Assembly (NCBI GenBank): GCA_030446775.1
Contig: JAUJMQ010000024.1
Coordinates: 1-32,819, forward strand
Origin: Egibacteraceae bacterium
GTDB taxonomy: Bacteria > Actinomycetota > Nitriliruptoria > Euzebyales > Egibacteraceae
Direction: 5' to 3'
Length of the DNA stretch: 32,819 nt
A program made the translations under genes and the position numbers. The notes under the pieces are model-generated. The model was not told the DNA's origin and searched no databases. It was given only the letters and a program-made list of their open reading frames with translations. Of this stretch, positions 23,337 to 32,619 are shown in pieces (the first letter of the stretch is position 1; each line of letters begins with the position of its first letter).

Positions 23337-25299
23337 TCAGCGGTTGATCGTGTAGGCGTACACCCGCTGGTTGAAGTCGCTGACGTAGAGCCTGCCGTCG
23401 CGGGGTCCGAAGGCCAGGGCGCGGGGCTGGCCGAGCCGGGCGAACCCGTCGCGGGTGTCGCCGCCGCGGGTGACGAGCTGGGCCCGTGCGGTCGGGTAGC
23501 CGCCCCGGTCGAGCTTGACGCGGACGACCCGCCGGTTGCCCGAGTCGCTGATGTAGAGCCACTTGCGGGCACGGTCGAGCACGAGGCCCCGCGGCCGGTT
23601 CAGCCCGCGGCCGGCCACGACGACGTTGAACGAGCGCATCCGCTCGGCCGCCATCCTCCACACGTGGACGCGGTTGCGCCCGGGGGCACCGTCGGCGACG
23701 TACGCCAGGTCCTTGCGCCGGTCGACGTCGATCTGTTGGGGAAGCCCCATCTCGCCGCGCGACAGCGGGTGCCGCACGTCCCCATCGCCGCCCGCGGCCT
23801 GCCGCCGTAGCCGGTCACCTGGATGCGGCAGTTGCCGGTGTCGGTCGTGTACACCCGGCCCCGCCTGCGGCTTCCGATGACGCGGATTCCGGTGGGGCCG
23901 CCCTTGAACTGGCCCGGCCGGGCGCCGAACTTGCCGAACCGTGACACGAAGCGGCCGTTGCGGTCATAGCGCACCACCGACTGGCCGCCGTCGACCCATA
24001 CCCAGCCGCCGCCCACGGTCAGCGCGCGCGGGTACGCGATCCCCGGGGAGCCGGGGACGTTGGGCCTGCGGCTGCCGAACTGCCCCGCCAGGCCGGGCAG
24101 CGTCTGGCCGACCGGCACCTCGACGCTCTTCCGGCCGAGGTGTGCGTTGCGAACCACTGCACCCGCTGCTCGAAGTAGTCGGCGGCGAACAGCTTCTGCG
24201 ACGACCGTCCCGACCCGGGGTGCAGGCCGATGCCCGACACCTGGTTGAACCCGCCGTCGGGGGGCGGGAGGCGACGTTGTGCCCAGTCCAGGCGCCTCCC
24301 GCGCGGTGACAGCTTGTAGACGGTGTACTTCCAGGTGTCGCCGACGTAGACGTTGCCGCTGCCGTCGACGGCGACGTAGCGGATCGCGTCGAACGCCGCG
24401 CGCGCGCGAGGAGGTGCCGGCCCGCGACCAGCGCCTCCGGTAGCTGCCGTCCCCGTCGAAGACATGGACCTCGTTGTGGAACGCGCCGACGACGTAGACG
24501 CGTCCACGCGTTCTCCGGTTGCGGCTGCGGTCCACCGCGATCCCGCGGGGTCGTTCATGCGGGCGACGCGCGTGGCGACGACCGGCACACCGCCGTCGGG
24601 CCGGAACTTCATGAGCGTGCGGCTCTTGTGCTCCACGACCCACACGTTGCCGGCCGCGTCCACGTCGATGCCCCGCACCGTCGGCTTGTTCAGCCCCAGC
24701 CGGCGAAGATCGAACGAGACGCCCGGCAGGTAGTTGAAGTTCGCGTCATACGCGCTGATCGTCCCGCAGAAACCGTCCGACACATACAACCGCCCGTTGC
24801 CCCGATGCAACGCCACATTCGTCGGCCAGAACACCTTCCCGCCACCGCAACCCTGCCCGTACTTGCCGCCCCGCCCCAAGCTTTTGACCCACGTCCCGTT
24901 CGCCCGGTACTGATCCACCCGCGAATACGCCTCATTGGCGACGTACACGTCACCGTTGCGCGGGTCGGCCTCCACGTCAAACGGCTCCACCCGGTTGTTG
25001 GGCAACCCGAACCCCTGCCCCGTGAACGTCGCCCCACCCGCCGGCGCCCCACCCGTCGTGAACGGCTTCACCCGATGGTTCCAGATGTCAGCCACCAAGA
25101 TCGTGTTGTTGTGCTCGTTGTACTCCATCCCATACGGATACAACCCCGCGTGACCCCGAAACCCGTACGCCGTCGAGAACGACGCCACCGGCGCCGCCGC
25201 CCCCGCCACCGGCGCGCCGGCCAGCGACCCGGCGCACAGGGCCGCCGCGAGCACCACCGCAAACCACCCGCGGAGGCTTCGGCCAGGCCAGGTCGTCAC
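23337..25299 (-). CDS. Secreted NHL-type beta-propeller B1, four frame breaks
   Basis: Paralog of B2 (27367-30006) without its two N-terminal PPC-like modules. A signal peptide (GRSLRGWFAVVLAAALCAG to AGA) runs straight into the propeller: FSTAYGFRGHAGLYPYGMEY, ILVADIWNHRV, VYVANEAYSRV, LYVSDGFCG, YVGDTWKYTV, LFAADYFEQRV, VYTTDTGNCRI and, at the end, YVSDFNQRVYAYTINR. The frame shifts near 24548, 24400, 24140 and 23770, two or more in C/G runs, so the gene is either a decaying copy or badly base-called. The GTG at 25299 has GAAGGGA upstream; an ATG at 25320 overlaps the stop of A1, so the pair is coupled. Its 5' third has different codon preferences. Confidence 0.7.
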
Positions 25300-25319
25300 G
25301 ATCGTCCCTTCACCGAGCA

Positions 25320-27209
25320 TCAGCGAATCCGGAAGACCTCGATGCGGTCGTTGAAGGTGTCGGCGACGTAGAGCAGGTCGCCGGCTCGGGTCCGGCGGAT
25401 CTGCAGGTTCGTCGGCTCCCAGAACTTGCCGTGCGCCGAGCCGCGGCCGCCGAAGACGCGCTTGCGCGTTCCGGTCGGGCCGAACTCGACGAGCACGTTG
25501 AAGCCGGTGTCGGCCACCCAGACGTCGCCGTCGGAGGCGACGGCGACCCCCTCGACGCGGCGCAGGACCGTGCCGCCGAAGGTGTGCAGCCGGCGGCCGT
25601 CGGACAGCCGCAGCTTGACGATGCGCCCGTTGAGGGCGTCGGCGACGTACACCGTGGAGCTCCGCCGGTGGACCTTGACGTCCTTGGGGAAGTTGAAGCC
25701 GGTGGCGGTCCACAGGGTGCCGGTGTCGGGATCCCAGCGCACGATGCGGTGGTTGTAGGTGTCGGCGATCACGACGCCGTTGCCCACCGGGGCCACCGCT
25801 CCGGGCCAGTGCAGGCCGCCGTCACCCGAGCCCAGCTCGCCGTAGCTCACGCCGGTCGGCCTGCCGGCGAGGGTGAACTCGGTGACGCGCCAGTTCTTCG
25901 TGTCGGCCACCCACAGGACGTTGCGGGCGGCGTCCACGGCGACGCCGCGGGGCCAGTTCAATCCGTCCAGCCGAGGCGCCCAGCCGCGGTCGCCGAAGGA
26001 CAGCTCGAACGCCCCGCTCCGCCCGAAGCGCTGGACGCGATGGTGGACGGTGTCGGCCACGTAGACCTTCCCGCGGTGCAGGGCCAGCCCGTGCGGCTTG
26101 TTGAACCGGCCGGCCCGCGGCCGCTTTCCGGCGAAGGTCCGCCGGTGCACGCCACGTTGGCTCCACTGCTCGACCTTGTAGCCCCACAGGTCCACGCCGA
26201 ACACGGCAGGCCTGGCGCCCCCGCCGACGGCGACGTTGCGCAGCTGACGGAACCTGCCCGGACGGCTCCCGACCGAGCCCCAGGCACGGACGAAGCGCCC
26301 GGACCTCCTCAGCTTCTGGATCCGCTGGTTGTTGGCGTCGGCGACGTAGACCCCGTTGGCGTCGTCGATCTCGATGCCGTAGGGGCCGCGGAACTGGCCG
26401 CGGCGGCCACCCAAGGAGCCGAAGGCGCGCGACCACCGTCCGAACCGGTCGAACACCGCCACCCGGTGGTTGCGGAAGTCGGCGACGTACAGGTTGCCTG
26501 CGCTGTCGAACGCGCCGTCGCGCGGCTCGTTGAGCTGCCCGTCTCCGCTGCCGAACGACCCAACGTACCTGCGCACGGTGTCGCGGGGCGAGTGGATCGA
26601 CATCCGGCTTGTCTTGCCGTCGGCGACGATGATCTTCGGTGCGCCGGTGTGGTCGGTGCCCGCCGTCACGCCCATCACCGCGCCGAAGAACGTCGGCCAG
26701 GTGCGCAGGTGCTCGCCGGTCGCCGCACTGAGGACCTGGACCCGGTTGTTGCCGGTGTCGGCGACGTACACGCGGCCCCTGAGGTAGGCGACGTCGCGGG
26801 GCTCGGAGAAGTGTCCGTCGCGGTGACCCCGCGACCCCGACCGCCACAGCAGCGCGCCGTCGCGGGCGTACGCGGCCACGCGGTCGTTGCCCGTGTCGGC
26901 GATGAAGACCCGGCCGGCCTGGGCGCGGTTCGCGCCACGCGAGCGCCTCGCGACGTCCACACCCGAGGGGTACATCTGGGCGCGGCCGGGCCCGCCGATC
27001 TGCTTCACCCACGACACCCCGGACGACGAAGCCGCTCGTGGCGCCAGCGCGCCGGCGGCGCGCGTGGCGCCGGACGAGTCGGCGGAGACGCCCTCGGCGC
27101 CGGCTGCGGCGCTCGGCGCCGCAGCCCTGCCTGGCCCCGCGACGGCGACCAACACCGCGGCTGCGAGCGCCGCGCACCGCGCGCTACGCCGATCTGTCGC
27201 TCTGGTCAC
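25320..27209 (-). CDS. Secreted NHL-repeat beta-propeller A1
   Basis: A 629-residue exported protein. A signal peptide (ARCAALAAAVLVAVAGPG) and an Ala-rich spacer lead to about ten NHL signatures, such as VFIADTGNDRV, VYVADTGNNRV, LYVADFRNHRV, VYVADANNQRI, VYVADTVHHRV, LWVADTKNWRV, VIADTYNHRI and VYVADALNGRI, ending LYVADTFNDRIEVFRIR. NHL propellers bind ligands or partners; no catalytic residues are visible. It is a close paralog of A2 but lacks the two PPC-like modules. The GTG is preceded by GGAGG, and the stop overlaps the possible B1 start by one base. It begins ~160 bases after B2 with a terminator between. Confidence 0.85.
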   Translation of the reverse strand: MTRATDRRSARCAALAAAVLVAVAGPGRAAAPSAAAGAEGVSADSSGATRAAGALAPRAASSSGVSWVKQIGGPGRAQMYPSGVDVARRSRGANRAQAGRVFIADTGNDRVAAYARDGALLWRSGSRGHRDGHFSEPRDVAYLRGRVYVADTGNNRVQVLSAATGEHLRTWPTFFGAVMGVTAGTDHTGAPKIIVADGKTSRMSIHSPRDTVRRYVGSFGSGDGQLNEPRDGAFDSAGNLYVADFRNHRVAVFDRFGRWSRAFGSLGGRRGQFRGPYGIEIDDANGVYVADANNQRIQKLRRSGRFVRAWGSVGSRPGRFRQLRNVAVGGGARPAVFGVDLWGYKVEQWSQRGVHRRTFAGKRPRAGRFNKPHGLALHRGKVYVADTVHHRVQRFGRSGAFELSFGDRGWAPRLDGLNWPRGVAVDAARNVLWVADTKNWRVTEFTLAGRPTGVSYGELGSGDGGLHWPGAVAPVGNGVVIADTYNHRIVRWDPDTGTLWTATGFNFPKDVKVHRRSSTVYVADALNGRIVKLRLSDGRRLHTFGGTVLRRVEGVAVASDGDVWVADTGFNVLVEFGPTGTRKRVFGGRGSAHGKFWEPTNLQIRRTRAGDLLYVADTFNDRIEVFRIR

Positions 27210-27313
27210 CGGACCCCCGAACCTCCGGGCATGGCACGCACCCGGAAGGCTGCTGCGGACCCGCAGGCTACCGCCCTGGACAGGGTGACGGGAAGGGCCG
27301 GGCGTGCACCCCG

Positions 27314-27343
27314 CGACGCCCGGTCCCCCCGGACCGGGCGTCG
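27314..27343 (-). terminator. Terminator hairpin of propeller gene B2
   Basis: A perfect 13-bp stem (CGACGCCCGGTCC with GGACCGGGCGTCG) and a CCCC loop, 24 bases past the B2 stop. It separates cassette 2 from cassette 1. Confidence 0.75.
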
Positions 27344-27366
27344 GCGGCGGGGCGCGGCGGGCTCGG

Positions 27367-30006
27367 TCAGCGGTTGATCGTGTAGGCGTACACGCGCTGG
27401 TTGAAGTCGCCGATGTACAGCTTGCCGTCCCGCGGACCGAACTCCAGGGCCCGCGGCTGGCCCAGCTGCAGGAACCCGTCGCCGGTGTCCCCGCCCCTGG
27501 TGACGAGCTCGGCCGTGGTGGTCGGGTAGCCGTCGGCGCCGAGCTTGATGCGCACGACGCGCCGGTTGCTCGAGTCACTGACGTACAGCCACTGCCTGGC
27601 CGGGTCCAGGACCACGCCGCGGGGCCGGTTCAACCCCACGCCGTCGACGGTGGCGCCGAACGACTTCATCGTCTTGGTCGAAAGGTTCCACACGTGGATC
27701 TTGTGGCGGCCCGCCGCGCCGTCGGCGACGTAGGCCAGGTTGCGGGACTCGTCCACGTCGATCTGCTGCGGCAGGCCCATCTGGCCCTGCGACGAGTCGG
27801 TGCCGCAGCTGCCCATGTGGGCGACGTGGGTGTAGACAGACGTCGCGTTCGTGTCACCCGTGTAGTCGGTGATCTGGATGCGGCAGTTGCCGGTGTCGGT
27901 CGTGTAGATCCTGCCGCTGGTGGCGGTACCGATGACGCGGACGCCCGTCGGGCCGCCCTTGAACTCGTTGGGCCCGTTGCCCCACTTGCCGTAACGCGAG
28001 ATCCAGTTGCCGTTGGTGTCGTAGCGCACAAGCGACTGGCCGCCGTCGACCCAGGCCGAGCCGCCGGCAACGGTCATCGACCGCGGGTAGGCGATGCCCG
28101 CCGAGTTGGGGATGTTCGGTGTGCGGCTGCCGAACTCGCCCAGCCACGAGTCGCAGTTGGACGCCGAGCAGGACCGCGTGGTCGTTGCGCTGTGGGTGTC
28201 GAACCACTGCACCCGCTGCTCGAAGTAGTCCGCGGCGAACAGCTTCTGGGAGTCCAGCCCCGAGCCGGCGTCAAGACCGATGCCGGACATCTGGTTGAAC
28301 CCGCCGTTGGGTGGCGGCAGCGGAGCCTGCGACCAGGACATCGCGGAGCCCTTGCAGTTCACGGTCAGGCCGCAGCCGGCGAGCTTGAACACCCGGTACT
28401 CCCACGTGTCGCCGACGTAGACGTCGCCGCTGCCGTCGACGGCGACGTAGCGGATCGCGTCGAAGGCGGGGTCAGAGGCGGCGGTGCCGGACTTCTCCCA
28501 CTTGCCGAGGTAGCTGCCGTCGGGAGCGAAGCGGTACACCTCATTCCAGAAGCCCCCGACGACGTAGACCATCCCGTGGCCAGCCCCGCCGCTGCGGTCG
28601 ACCGCGATGCCGCGCGGGTCGAACATGCGCTCGATCCGCGGCGTCGCCATCAGCGGCTTGCCCCCGTCGGGGGCGAACTTCATCAGCGTCCGGCTCTTGT
28701 GCTCCGCCAGCCAGACGTTGCCCGCGGCGTCGACGTCGATCCCTCGCACAGTCGGCTTCCCGTAGGACGACAGGTGGCTCAGGTCAAACGAGATGGACGA
28801 CAGGTAGGTCCCGTCGAGGCTGTACGCCGACACGGTGCCGCAGTACCCGTCGGAGATGTACAGGCGGTTCGTGGCGGTGTGCAGCGCGACGTTGGTCGGC
28901 CAGTAGACCTTCCCGCCGCCGCAGCCCTGCCCGTAGCTGCCGGACGCCTTGCCGATGGCCGTGATCCGGGTCCCGTCCGCGCGGAAGCGGTCGACGCGGG
29001 AGTAGGCCTCGTTGGCGACCCAGACGTCGCCGTTGCGCGGGTCGGCCTCGACGTCGAACGGCTCGACGCGGTCGGTCAGCGTGCCGCTGCCGACGAAGGT
29101 GGTCCCGCCGGTCGGCGAGCCGCCTGTGGTGAACGGCTTGACGGCGTGGTTCCAGATGTCGGCGACCAGGATGGTGTTGTTGTGCTCGTTCCACTCCATC
29201 CCGTACGGGTAGATGCCGGCGTGGCCCCGGAACCCGAACGCCGTGGAGAAGGTCGCGACGGTGTCCGACGCCGCCTGGCCGAAGGTGGCCGTCGCCGTGT
29301 AGTTCGTCCGCCCGCCGCTCTTGGCGACGACCGCCAGCCGGTAGGTGTTGGCGGGGTCGACCGACGCGCTGAACGACTCAGGCTTCGCCGTCGTCGACGA
29401 GGTCCACTTGACGCCGACCCACTTGCCGTCCTGGAACTTCTGGAGACCCAGGTCGAGGTTCGCGTCGGTGTCCCAGTCGAGGCTGACCGTCAGCGTCGAC
29501 ACCTCCGACACCGGCAGGTCGTGCGTCCGGAACTTCGTCCCCGCGCTGTAGTCGACCCAGCCCGTGAACGTGCCGTCGCCGCTCGGCGCGGGCTCGGTCG
29601 TCGTGCCGGTCTCGGCCGTGAGGCCGTACTCGGTGGTCCCGCCGCTCTTGGCCGCCACCGCCAGCCGGTAAGTCTGCGTCCCGTCGATGTCGGCGGTCAG
29701 GACCTCGGGGTTGGCGGTGGACGACGTCACCCACTTCACGCCGACCCACGTGGTGCCGTCGAGGCGCTGTAGCCCGAGGTCGAGGTTAGCCGGCGTCGCC
29801 CAGCTCAGCGTCGCGGTTAGCGTGCCCGACTCGCCAACGGGCAGGGTGTGGGTCTGCCACTTCTTGCCGGCGTCGAAGTCAACGACGCCGCTGTAGGTCG
29901 TGATCGCGGCGGCGACCGGCGCGATCCCCAGGACGGTCACGGCGAGCGCCGCGGCGAGCGACACCGCCGCCATCCGGGTCCGCAGCGAGCGGCGGGTCTT
30001 CGTCAT
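27367..30006 (-). CDS. Secreted NHL-type beta-propeller B2 with two PPC-like modules
   Basis: About 879 residues, intact. Signal peptide (residues ~1-34, RTRMAAVSLAAALAVTVLG to VAAA), PPC-like module 1 (~35-125, TYSGVVDFDAGKKWQTHTL to KSGGTTEYGL), module 2 (~130-225, TFTGWVDYSAGTKFRTHDL to SGGRTNYT), then the propeller: FSTAFGFRGHAGIYPYGMEW, VANEAYSRV, LYISDGYCG, YVGDTWEYRV, LFAADYFEQRV, IYTTDTGNCRI, LYVSDSSNRRV and YIGDFNQRVYAYTINR. Several cysteines in the loop RSCSASNCDSW may pair outside the cell. The ATG at 30006 (AAGG nine bases upstream) gives the best signal peptide; an ATG at 30042 overlaps the A2 stop, so A2-B2 is a coupled pair. Confidence 0.87.
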   Translation of the reverse strand: MTKTRRSLRTRMAAVSLAAALAVTVLGIAPVAAAITTYSGVVDFDAGKKWQTHTLPVGESGTLTATLSWATPANLDLGLQRLDGTTWVGVKWVTSSTANPEVLTADIDGTQTYRLAVAAKSGGTTEYGLTAETGTTTEPAPSGDGTFTGWVDYSAGTKFRTHDLPVSEVSTLTVSLDWDTDANLDLGLQKFQDGKWVGVKWTSSTTAKPESFSASVDPANTYRLAVVAKSGGRTNYTATATFGQAASDTVATFSTAFGFRGHAGIYPYGMEWNEHNNTILVADIWNHAVKPFTTGGSPTGGTTFVGSGTLTDRVEPFDVEADPRNGDVWVANEAYSRVDRFRADGTRITAIGKASGSYGQGCGGGKVYWPTNVALHTATNRLYISDGYCGTVSAYSLDGTYLSSISFDLSHLSSYGKPTVRGIDVDAAGNVWLAEHKSRTLMKFAPDGGKPLMATPRIERMFDPRGIAVDRSGGAGHGMVYVVGGFWNEVYRFAPDGSYLGKWEKSGTAASDPAFDAIRYVAVDGSGDVYVGDTWEYRVFKLAGCGLTVNCKGSAMSWSQAPLPPPNGGFNQMSGIGLDAGSGLDSQKLFAADYFEQRVQWFDTHSATTTRSCSASNCDSWLGEFGSRTPNIPNSAGIAYPRSMTVAGGSAWVDGGQSLVRYDTNGNWISRYGKWGNGPNEFKGGPTGVRVIGTATSGRIYTTDTGNCRIQITDYTGDTNATSVYTHVAHMGSCGTDSSQGQMGLPQQIDVDESRNLAYVADGAAGRHKIHVWNLSTKTMKSFGATVDGVGLNRPRGVVLDPARQWLYVSDSSNRRVVRIKLGADGYPTTTAELVTRGGDTGDGFLQLGQPRALEFGPRDGKLYIGDFNQRVYAYTINR

Positions 30007-30041
30007 CGGGAATGCCTTCGTCGTCGGGACGGACAGGTGCA

Positions 30042-32489
30042 TCAGCGGACCTCGAACACTTCCACGCGGTCGTTGTAGGTGTCGGCGACGTACAGCAGGT
30101 CGCCGTTGGTGCCGTTGGGCCGCAGGTGCAGGTTGGTCGGCTCCCAGAACCTGCCGTGGTCGCTGCCCTTGCCGCCGTACGCCTGCTTGAAGGTTCCGGA
30201 CGCGTCGAACTCGACCAGCCGGTTGTAGCTGGTGTCGGTGGCCCAGATGTCACCGTCGGAGGCGATCGCGACGCCCTCGACGCGGTGGAGCACCGTGCCG
30301 CCGAACGAGCCCAGCAGTGCGCCGTCGGACAGGCGCAGCGTGACGATCCGCTTGTTCAAAGCATCGGCGACGTAGACCGTCCCCGTCTTGGCGTCGACCT
30401 TCACGTCCTTGGGATAGTTGAACCCCGTCGCCGTCCACAGCGTGCCCGCGGCAGGATCCCAGCGGACCACGCGGTGGTTGTAGGTGTCGGCGATGACCAC
30501 GCCCGCGCCCACCGGAGCCACTGCGCCCGGCCAGTTCAGGCCCCCGTCACCGGAGCCGAGCTTTCCGTAGGTGACCCCGGTCGGCACGCCCCCGGTCGTG
30601 AACTCCGTCACGCGCCAGTTCTTGGTGTCGGCGACCCAAACCACATCCCGCGCCGGGTCGTAGGCGACGCCGCGCGGCCAGTTCAGGCCGTTGAGATTCG
30701 GCGCCCAGCCGCGGTCGCCCCAGTTCATCTGGTAGCCGCCGGCGAGGTCGAAGCGCTGGATGCGGTGGTGGACGGTGTCGGCGACGTAGACGTTGCCGCC
30801 CCCGACGCTCAGGCCCCACGGCTTGTTGAACAGGCCGGTCGGCGGCGGGTCGCCGGCGAAGGTCCGCTTGTGCACGCCGCCCTGCCCCCACTGCTCGACC
30901 TTATAGCCCCACAGGTCGACGGCGAAGACGTCCGGGCTGGTGCCGGCCCCGACGGCGACGTTGCGCAGCTGGCGCAGCTCGCCGGTCCCGCTGCCGATCG
31001 TGCCCCACGAGCTGACGTACGCGCCGGCCGTGGTGAACTTCTGGATGCGCTGGTTGTTGGCGTCGGCGACGTACACGCCGTCGGCGTCGTCAACCTCGAT
31101 ACCGTACGGCCCCCGGAACTGGCCAGGCTCACCGCCGAGGCTCCCCCAGCTGCCGGCCCACGTGTACGCGCCGGTGAACTTCGCGACGCGGTGGTTGCGG
31201 AAGTCCGCGACGTAGACGTTGCCGGCCCGGTCGAAGGCGCCGTCACGCGGTTCGTTGAGCTGCCCGTCGCCCTTGCCGAACGTGCCGAAGTAGACGCGCG
31301 CGCTGTCGTCGGGGGTGTGCACCGACATCCGGCTGTTCTTGCCGTCGGCGACGACGACCTTCCACTGTCCCGCGGTGTCCTTGCCGGTCGTGACGCCCAT
31401 CACGGCGCCGAAGAAGGTCGGCCAGGTCGCCTTCCACGCCCCCGTGGCGGCGTCGAGCACCTGTACGCGGTTGTTGCCGGTGTCGGCGACGTACACCTCA
31501 CCGTTGAGATAGGCGACGTCACGGGGCTCCGAGAACCGGCCGTCGCCGCGCCCGCGGAAGCCGGACTGCCACAGCAGCGTCGCGTCCGCACCGTACGCCG
31601 CGACACGGTCGTTGCCGGTGTCGGCGATGAACACCCACCCCGCCTGGCTGCCGGGCGCGCCACGCGACGGCCGCGCGACGTCGACCCCCGACGGGTACAT
31701 CTCTGCTCGTCCCGAGCCGCCGACGGTCTGCACGTATGCTGGCGCCGCCGTCGACGAGCCGGGATAGGTGACGGTGGCGGTGTACGCCGCCGAGCCGCTC
31801 TTGATCTGCACGCCGATCTTCCACGTGCCGGCGGTGCCGTCGGGGTAGCTGATCCGCTCCGGCTTGGTAGAGGTCGACGAAGCCCACTTCACCCACGTGC
31901 CGCTGGGGTTCTGCAGGCCGACGTTGAGGTTGGCCGCGGCGTCGTCCCAGTCCAGCACGACGTCGATCGTGCCGCTGCCCCCGACGGCGAAGGCGTGCGT
32001 CCGCCAGGTCGTGCCGGACGTGCTCAGCGAGCCGGTGAACGTGCTGGTCGACGTGTCCGTCGTGACCGGGTCGGTTCCGCTGGCGCCGTGCGTAACCGAC
32101 GCGGTGTAGCTCGCGGATCCGCTGCGGGCCTTCACGCCGATCTTCCACGTTCCCGTGACGGCGTCCGGCCAGCTGATCGTCTCGGGGCGCGTGCTCGTCG
32201 ACGACGCCCACTTCACCCAGGTTCCGCTGGGGTCCTGGAGCCCGAGGTTGAAGTCGGCTCCGGCGTCGTTCCAGTCCAAGCTGACCGAGATCGTGCTGAC
32301 CTCGGTCACCTTGAAGGCGTGGGTCTGCCAGTTGGTGCCCGAGCTGCTCAGCGAGCCCGTGAACGTCAGCGTCTCCTCAGCCGCCGCCACGGGCGTCGGC
32401 CCGAAGCCAAGACTCGCGAGAGTGATCGCAAGCGAACACACAGTCACCGTCACGAGCCCGAAACGACGCCCCACCCGAACTTGCGCCAC
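30042..32489 (-). CDS. Secreted NHL-repeat beta-propeller A2 with two PPC-like modules
   Basis: An 815-residue exported protein. Signal peptide (~1-37, GLVTVTVCSLAITLASLGFG to VAAA), PPC-like module 1 (~40-133, FTGSLSSSGTNWQTHAFKV to SGSASYTASVTH), a short spacer, module 2 (~145-235, same pattern), then ~570 residues with about ten NHL signatures ending LYVADTYNDRVEVFEVR. The modules share the (G/D)-x-W-x-T-H-x-F and SLDW patterns with those of the GHL15-like proteins. The GTG start follows GGGGGAA. It is the first gene of cassette 2; A1 is its module-less paralog. A role in binding cell-surface or matrix polymers is inferred only from export and architecture. Confidence 0.88.
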   Translation of the reverse strand: MAQVRVGRRFGLVTVTVCSLAITLASLGFGPTPVAAAEETLTFTGSLSSSGTNWQTHAFKVTEVSTISVSLDWNDAGADFNLGLQDPSGTWVKWASSTSTRPETISWPDAVTGTWKIGVKARSGSASYTASVTHGASGTDPVTTDTSTSTFTGSLSTSGTTWRTHAFAVGGSGTIDVVLDWDDAAANLNVGLQNPSGTWVKWASSTSTKPERISYPDGTAGTWKIGVQIKSGSAAYTATVTYPGSSTAAPAYVQTVGGSGRAEMYPSGVDVARPSRGAPGSQAGWVFIADTGNDRVAAYGADATLLWQSGFRGRGDGRFSEPRDVAYLNGEVYVADTGNNRVQVLDAATGAWKATWPTFFGAVMGVTTGKDTAGQWKVVVADGKNSRMSVHTPDDSARVYFGTFGKGDGQLNEPRDGAFDRAGNVYVADFRNHRVAKFTGAYTWAGSWGSLGGEPGQFRGPYGIEVDDADGVYVADANNQRIQKFTTAGAYVSSWGTIGSGTGELRQLRNVAVGAGTSPDVFAVDLWGYKVEQWGQGGVHKRTFAGDPPPTGLFNKPWGLSVGGGNVYVADTVHHRIQRFDLAGGYQMNWGDRGWAPNLNGLNWPRGVAYDPARDVVWVADTKNWRVTEFTTGGVPTGVTYGKLGSGDGGLNWPGAVAPVGAGVVIADTYNHRVVRWDPAAGTLWTATGFNYPKDVKVDAKTGTVYVADALNKRIVTLRLSDGALLGSFGGTVLHRVEGVAIASDGDIWATDTSYNRLVEFDASGTFKQAYGGKGSDHGRFWEPTNLHLRPNGTNGDLLYVADTYNDRVEVFEVR

Positions 32490-32553
32490 GTGTTCCCCCG
32501 GTTGTGCACTCGGCCGTCACCCAAGCGGGGGACGCGCTGGAAGCTTCAGATTA

Positions 32554-32582
32554 CTCCCTGTCCCCCTCCAGGGGAAGGGGAG
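32554..32582 (-). other. Nested hairpin in the leader of A2
   Basis: An outer pair CTCCC/GGGAG encloses CCCCT/AGGGG. With a nearby CCTTGT/ACAAGG pair (~32590-32615) it suggests a folded 5' leader ~70-130 bases before the start codon. It matches no riboswitch class I can recognise. Confidence 0.35.
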
Positions 32583-32619
32583 CCTTGCATCCTTGTATGG
32601 ACCGTTCGGACAAGGCGGG

